From the NCBI GenBank assembly GCA_037039685.1, contig JAWNGF010000002.1, positions 5,022,001 to 5,086,000 on the forward strand: a DNA stretch of 64,000 bases. The letters are read 5' to 3'. Positions 58,584 to 64,000 of the stretch are shown piece after piece. Source of the DNA: Ceratobasidium sp. AG-K (taxonomy: Eukaryota > Basidiomycota > Agaricomycetes > Cantharellales > Ceratobasidiaceae). Positions within the stretch are counted from its first letter, which is position 1; every line of letters begins with the position of its first letter. A model generated the notes under the pieces. That model did not search any database, was not told where the DNA came from, and saw only the letters and a program-made list of their open reading frames with translations. A program made the position numbers and the translations under genes.

Positions 58584-60089
58584 CGCTACCTTGAGTATAC
58601 CCTCTGTTGATTTAGTGTTATCTCTGGATCGTCGTTGATGTTTTGCGTCTGCTACCTGGAAATATTCTGTATTGTATATAATTAGCATTGACTGGCTTAA
58701 GCTTGGAATTTTTCACACTTGTTTAGATATGTCAGGACCTGCAATGCAAATGTCGCCCATGATACGTGCGATGCGTCATCTCTACCACGCCTCTCATACC
58801 CTAGTCTGTCAACTTGCCAATTTAAAGGCTCCGCTTAGTCTCTTGTATCCGACACCCGTTCACTCAATGCCGCGGCTAGATCCGGCAACTTTGTCGGTAG
58901 TCGCTTCAATACCCTGGATCCAATAATTAATGCGTTGTATGACATTGGTATTTTGAACGGATTTTAGGGCGGTCTCATCCTCTACCCCCACACGAGCGTC
59001 CAAAAAGCAAAGTACACGTTCCTTGAGGGCCGACCGGCATTGCCGTGTACAATGTATTCTAGGGTAAAGCGGGGTAAACAAATGCATCGTCGTGGACCGC
59101 ACCCTGAGTTAAGAATTCAAGTGCTTAACCCCGGAGGTTGCCAGCAGATTGAAATTGATGTTAATAGCTTGGCTGTCGCTCGGTAATATACAAGGTTTAG
59201 ATATGCGGGAAAATCATTGTCGTGCAGAGCTAAGCGAGGTACATTTCCTTTGCCACCGGTAATTCGGAAGAATCGAATTTCAGCAACCTCATCGCGCACA
59301 AGAATGAAACGAACATACACGAGGTATGCATGTGTACATTTACGCCCTCACTCATCTCAATCAACTGGTTCTGTTGATCGGACTGCCACGCGCGTGTATG
59401 ACATGAGTCTCGACCAGGGAACCCACTTTGTCTGTGATATCCAACATGTCGATCCTGTCACACCAAGTATATATCTTATTACCTAGGTATGGGCATGCTT
59501 TATTCCGTGAAATAGCGCCCACGTATAACCCTATTCAGCTACCATGCAAATACTACTCACGATCTTCCGAGACCAGTCCTAAGAGTCGGAACGCAACACG
59601 CCACATCCACCACACGTCGCATACGCGCGGCACAAGGTTGGGCCTAGCCTCTCCTGGTACATGTGCAGAATCCTAGTCGATCTTTTGAAGCCGGGCGCTC
59701 CGTAATTCACAAAGCACCCCCCGAGGTTCCACTTTCGCCCCGTAAAGTAATCTAGCTTTTCTAGTCGGACGGAACAAAGCGGGCCCTGATGGACCTTTAC
59801 CCGAAGTTCGTTGGTGACAATGAATGTGTGATCATGGTACAACCTTGAAGGCCAAGCCGGCAGTCCGTTCCTCTAATACGAGTCGCGTTGGTACGGCACT
59901 GATATATTGCTACCCGTTTGATAAATTTCATCTAGTCGGAGTCGCGGTTGAAAGTAGACGCATACAGCCGAACGTCATGATTTCAGTTGGGAAATGTTGG
60001 ATTGAGAGAACCGAATGTGATTATTGTCATACATTGTCTAGTTTTCAACTCGGCAGAAAGTTCCGGGTAAAAGAGTGGCTAGGCAACAA
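58584..60089. other. Intergenic region (1.5 kb)
   Basis: No supported coding sequence. A 115-codon open frame at 59824-60171 (+) overlaps the likely 3' end of the velvet gene and has no family features. No repeat found by eye. Confidence 0.45.
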
Positions 60090-61360
60090 TCAGGAAACCC
60101 GGGTTACAAGATGTAGCATCTCACGAGCGAGAGAAAGGTTGGGACCTGTTTTTACATTAAAAAGAGGTTAGCGTCGGCCAGATGATGTACAAGAGGGAGG
60201 TGTGTACATCCTAGCCCCTTGACGATGAAAACACTGGGTCAAACTTGTAGTGGCTACGTAACACACGATTAGAGACCCTTACTTCAATTTATATTACTGC
60301 TAACTCACCGGGTGCGACGTATTCGGCTTGAGGAACCACCTCGAAAACTCGCGTTCGGGTTGAAACCAAGGTAGTACCACTACCTTCGTTAATGACGTGG
60401 TTGCTATCGGGTCTGACAGGGTGAGTTTAGTCCTGGTATATGCCAGGCCAAAGAATGTCACCTGCCTTGCGATCTTCAGCAACGACACTTTGAGTCGGTA
60501 CCGACCACAGTTTCTCACGTTGACGTCAGGGAATATAAAGTATATGCCAGGGTGACCTTGCAGATTTTGGAGAAAGTGCGGAGATGATACCAGTGAGCCG
60601 TAAAGCAACCTCTGAGACGGGGAGGTAGTAGATTGGTCGTTGCCAAGAGAGGCATCAACGTATTGGGATCCGTTTTCAGAAAGCAGAGCAAGATGCGCGA
60701 CAAGGAAAGGAAGTTCTCCATGGCTGTTGATTCCACATTTCAGCTAGCAAAGTCGTTTGGGAAAGGTGAAATCTTACATCTGGATCACTTCACCATTGCG
60801 GTCACGGACTGTGAGCTGCACGACAAGTGCCGGAGCGAGTGGCAGTCGGGATAAGACGGCGTTCCCGAACTCAGCAGTCCGCTCTGGAGTTTGCACAACC
60901 TCGAGATAGTATGTCCTTGGGCCTCAATAGTTAGTTATTACTGTTTAGAGAGTGCTCTCGGGTTGATCCAGTGTTAGACTTACCTATCACCGTCCTCGGT
61001 TGTTACAATGCCCTCTCTTTCATCGTCCACATGGATTGCCCGAGCTGGTAGGTTTGGTGACGAAGAGCCTGACCCACTCGAGTGAGAAAACGTAGGGAAT
61101 GTACGGGATGATCCTGCTCCTTGTGCACCCTGTACTGGTGCGGAAGCTGGCGCCGGAGAGGGAGAAGGGGACGGGGATGGAGAAGAGTCTGACTGAAGCA
61201 GGTTGGGTGCAACAAAAGTGAAGGGCCGCTGAACCCGAGACCAGGCAATATACTGTGACTGGCAAAATGAGGGAATGCGTCGTTTGCAAGATCCTCTTCG
61301 TCGAAGGGGGCCAATAGCCGTGGGAGGAGCTTGAGCTGTATTGATTGCGAGCCACAGCAT
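60090..61360 (-). CDS. Velvet-domain regulator (fungal developmental/secondary metabolism factor)
   Basis: The velvet core is clear: YYLEVVQTPERTAEFGNAVL with LSRLPLAPALVVQLTVRDRN, spliced to HGELPFLVAHLALLSENGSQ, then SQRLLYGSLVSSPHFLQNLQ, IYFIFPDVNVRNCGRYRLKV and VFEVVPQAEYVAP. These match the immunoglobulin-like velvet fold that binds DNA and dimerises (VeA, VelB, VosA, VelC). The N-terminal part is disordered and Ser/Pro-rich, coded at 60990-61200. The start (ATG 61358-61360 is one option) and the last exon (possibly ending at TGA 60090-60092) are uncertain, as is one internal intron at ~60390-60460. Velvet factors coordinate sexual development and metabolism; which subtype this is cannot be decided. 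Confidence 0.78.
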
Positions 61361-62172
61361 TATTTGGGCGAAATGCTAGAAAACTGACACGGCAGTTATT
61401 AGTGCTGGTCAAACGAAACTGTTCTCGTACGTTTATATGAAGGGCTCTCTTCTACGGCGGAGTGTCCGGAGCTCTATTGGGCGTACTGTAAAAGTAGGTG
61501 ACCGATCAAGCTAAGTTCACTGATACAACAATGCACGGTTATACTGGAATCAATACTTAGTAGAAACGAGTATAAGAGTATGGAACTGGCGGTCCTATTT
61601 CGAAGACTGTTCCAACGAGGGTGTCAAGAGAGTGGGGAGTGTCGCGATGTAAATCCAAACGATTTTGAACGAGAAATGAAGATGATAAGGTCGAAATAAA
61701 GGGGGGAAACCCTAGCACATCCCTCACAAACAGTGCGGTCCCGTGTTGGAGGCCCAGCTCCGATTCTACTTGGGAACGGTAGGTTTCCAGATCAGTGAGC
61801 TCGTTACTCACATGACCCCTGGTTACCAAAGAAGCTTCCGCAAGCAAGAACGGTCTTGCCCCGGTGTGTGGGATGAGATCCACCTCCAGCAGTCAAACTC
61901 CGCGGCGGCGAAACCGAAATCTCGGTCGAATAAACCTTATATCACTGGCACCGCCACAATATTCGCATCACCAGTACTTGAACTTTTGGTCAGCCCAAGT
62001 ATGAGCGCTGATGTGGCTTGACGTGGTGGCACTTGCAGGTCATATCAGATAAAATAGTCCATCTTAACACAGAGCTTACAGTCTAATAATGGCTAGTATG
62101 TGTGAGTGATGAGTTATTAAGCTATATACAACTGAAATACCAATCGCGCGAGGTGAGCAATACAACGGATAC
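61361..62172. other. Intergenic region between velvet and TIM23 genes
   Basis: Promoter side of the velvet gene and 3' side of TIM23, both minus strand. A ~108-codon open frame at 61557-61883 (-) has no known features and might be an upstream exon of the velvet gene, but I cannot support it. Confidence 0.45.
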
Positions 62173-63040
62173 TCAAATAATAGTCCGCTTGATCCAACTC
62201 CATGTGCCAGCTAGTCCAGTCATTATTCCCGCGGCGGCGAGTGCTGGGCGAACCCCCGCTGGATCAACCAATGTCAACGAGCAATTTGGGCCAGAAAACA
62301 TTACTACGCACCCGTTGATTTGTAAATTGCACCACTGATTCCTCCTGCGGCCATGCTTCCCCAGACATCGTGCTTGCCGCGCCATGAATCGATGCTTGAG
62401 TTTAGTACATTATACATCAAGGCTTTAGGATACTGTCAGTTGGTTCAATTGGCAAGGGAGGGGATCAATACCCACCAATAACGCCGGCTGAATTGGCAAA
62501 GTATGACCCTCGGCGAGTTACAGAGTTCAATACACTGTTGATGCGGAGGCGCGTGCTGGAGACAGAGAGTGGGCGAGTGTAACCTTCTCGGACACCGTAA
62601 AGACCGCCGAATGCGAGTGCTACGATCCAGTGGCGATTTCAGTAAAGCGTCCCATCGTTGATTCATCAACTCGCTTGGATTATTGGCGGGTTCGCGGGAC
62701 TGCAACCGAACATACCTGATAAGTAAGTTGTGCCAGTTCCGTAACATAAATCGTCACTCCAGCCTCGGCTTGGCAGTGCGGTTCCAGCACCAGGTAGCGC
62801 GTTAGTCTTTTCGTCGTCTAGGGCAAGATAGTCCAACTTGTCACCAAGCCCCGCCATAGGATGAAGTCGGGAGGGATCGAAACTCCCTGCGTTCAATAAA
62901 TCTGCCGCCGTAATAGCAGCACCAGGTGCGGCAGGACTTTCACCACGAGAGAAAGTAGCGTTACGGAGGTAGGCAGTGGCGTCGTCTCTCGCAATGCCAG
63001 AGGTATTTTTTGACGAGTTATCAGATCCGTTGAACGACAT
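62173..63040 (-). CDS. TIM23: Mitochondrial inner membrane translocase channel subunit TIM23
   Basis: ATG 63038-63040 (MSFNGSDNSSKN) to TGA 62173-62175, four exons. The intermembrane-space part ends with GSFDPSRLHPMAGLGDKLDY and ALPSRGWSDDLCYGTGTTYL. The membrane part continues after an intron with ALAFGGLYGVREGYTRPLSV, LRINSVLNSVTRRGSYFANS, then ALMYNVLNSSIDSWRGKHDV and GISGAIYKSTAGVRPALAAA, ending WSWIKRTII. The GxxxG-like helix pairs and the RRG loop are those of the Tim17/22/23 family, and the full N-domain marks TIM23. It forms the presequence import channel with TIM17 and works with TIM44. Identification is firm. Confidence 0.94.
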
Positions 63041-63302
63041 GGCGAGGATATTCTAACAGCGCAAGCAAAGTTCAATGGTGCTAGTCGTTGGTAAAGTGCG
63101 GGGACGATCGGAGGCTTGAGAAAATCTTGCTTAGCGGATCGCTTACGTCAATCATTTGCAATTGATGGGTATATGCAAGCTCGGCCAACAGCTCGTACTC
63201 GAAGAGGATACGGTGGTAACCATTGATAATTTAAAAGATGCAAGAAGGAATACAAAGAAAGAAGATTAATTTTATGAAGATTGTGGACTGACACACATGC
63301 AG

Positions 63303-64000
63303 TTATGCTTTTGTGATGGTCTGAAGATAATGGTGAGCCTTTCCAAGCATCCAAATGGTAAAAGAAAACTTGAAGTTTGGATACGATATGGCACAACTCT
63401 TGTTGAAAATCCCTTCAATCGCCTCCTGAGCCCACGACCCATCCTAACGGGACATCAACTTGAGATCAGTGGGGAAGGGAAGCAATGCGCACCTTTAGTT
63501 GACGGCTCATGACCAGTTTAACCGCACGCTCAATCGGTTCCGGATGAGGATACTTGGCATACATCAGGGCGAGGGCTGCCCATGATGTCTGAACAACTTG
63601 AGACATCTTGTGTTCTACGTAGACACCTTGTACACATGACTAAACACAGACAGGAAAATGTGTTAGTTAACAACCTCATCGACCGGATGACACGTAGGGA
63701 GTGTGTGATAATTGATTCTGGGAACGATTACTTACTTGGTAGCTTTCACCCCAGCCGCCGTCCGGTTTTTGCTTCGATAGTAGAAAATCGCACGCACGTC
63801 GAGCATGACTACTATTGTCATAGGTCTCGTTTACGAGAGATAGGCTTTCGAGAGCGAACATGGTGGCGTATGTGAAGCAAATACCCCAGGACCCGAACCA
63901 CCCTCCTTCGGGTTTTTGGGAATTATGCAGATACTTGATAGCTTTGCGGGTGGTAATCCTAGGACGTTTGATTGAACTCCGATGAATGCGACCAGAATTA
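63303..64000 (-). CDS. ERG7: Lanosterol synthase (oxidosqualene cyclase), 3' part, truncated by window edge
   Basis: The gene continues beyond the right edge; stop TAA is 63303-63305. The visible exons carry C-terminal cyclase motifs: [20 protein letters not shown], then [18 protein letters not shown] (a QW repeat), [39 protein letters not shown] and the usual end [20 protein letters not shown]. Introns lie at ~63660-63735 and ~63450-63505 (splitting KDGSW). The enzyme folds 2,3-oxidosqualene to lanosterol on the ER/lipid droplet. The catalytic Asp (DCTAE) is outside the window. Confidence 0.93.

Noticed and set aside
59824..60171. 115-codon open frame
   Set aside because: No family features, no signal, and it overlaps the probable velvet 3' end on the other strand.
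38587..63040. Linkage of TIM44 and TIM23 as a mitochondrial import cluster
   Set aside because: They are ~22 kb apart with unrelated genes between and opposite strands; co-location is most likely chance.
1..64000. CRISPR arrays, bacterial operons, prophage, toxin genes or viral sequence
   Set aside because: None seen; the window is a eukaryotic nuclear segment with spliced genes throughout.

Overview
This is a nuclear genome segment of a filamentous basidiomycete. The gene structures point to an Agaricomycete, and the style of many 45-60 nt GT-AG introns with tiny exons would fit a Rhizoctonia-like species; the species itself is an inference. Supporting observations are several introns in most genes, typical basidiomycete families (a DUF6533 seven-helix membrane protein, a velvet factor, a Clr2 silencing factor, fungal MFS sugar transporters) and no operons. 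Exons below were joined by eye from splice signals, frame and family conservation; every feature span runs from start to stop and includes introns.

Left part (1-20.5 kb): 3' end of a Gfo/Idh/MocA oxidoreductase; COQ3; a sterol O-acyltransferase; cardiolipin synthase; a long pericentrin-like spindle-pole coiled-coil protein ending in a PACT motif; a mitochondrial enoyl reductase with one frameshift; an unrecognised Ser-rich protein; an Abp1-type ADF-H/SH3 actin protein; and a small secretory thioredoxin/PDI.

Middle (20.5-44 kb): a secreted intradiol dioxygenase; three related MFS hexose transporters, two of them in a head-to-head inverted pair that shares a 438-bp identical tract (gene conversion); a UPF0662/DUF2408 protein; tropomyosin; MsrB; TIM44; a near-perfect ~780-bp foldback element; and a DUF6533 membrane protein.

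Right part (44-64 kb): a ZW10/Dsl1-type tether with acidic Trp motifs and a Gly-Ser-Gln-Val repeat; a PX sorting nexin of the Snx41/Atg20 type with one frameshift; a Clr2-like silencing factor; a membrane protein with a long disordered tail; an HD-domain nucleotidase (HDDC2/YGK1 type) with a GC-AG intron; a small Ala-rich protein; a velvet factor; TIM23; and the 3' part of lanosterol synthase (ERG7).

The window is mostly housekeeping: mitochondrial import (TIM44, TIM23), mitochondrial lipids and cofactors (COQ3, CRD1, MECR), sterol metabolism (ERG7, sterol acyltransferase), membrane traffic (ZW10, SNX), cytoskeleton (tropomyosin, Abp1, pericentrin-like) and sugar uptake. A CACGTG element lies just upstream of six gene starts or divergent pairs. 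Three otherwise intact genes each need one extra base to stay in frame, which looks more like homopolymer consensus error than gene decay. I found no convincing new multi-gene system; the best non-routine signals are the conversion tract, the foldback element, the ZW10 Trp motifs and the repeated pericentrin N-terminal motif.
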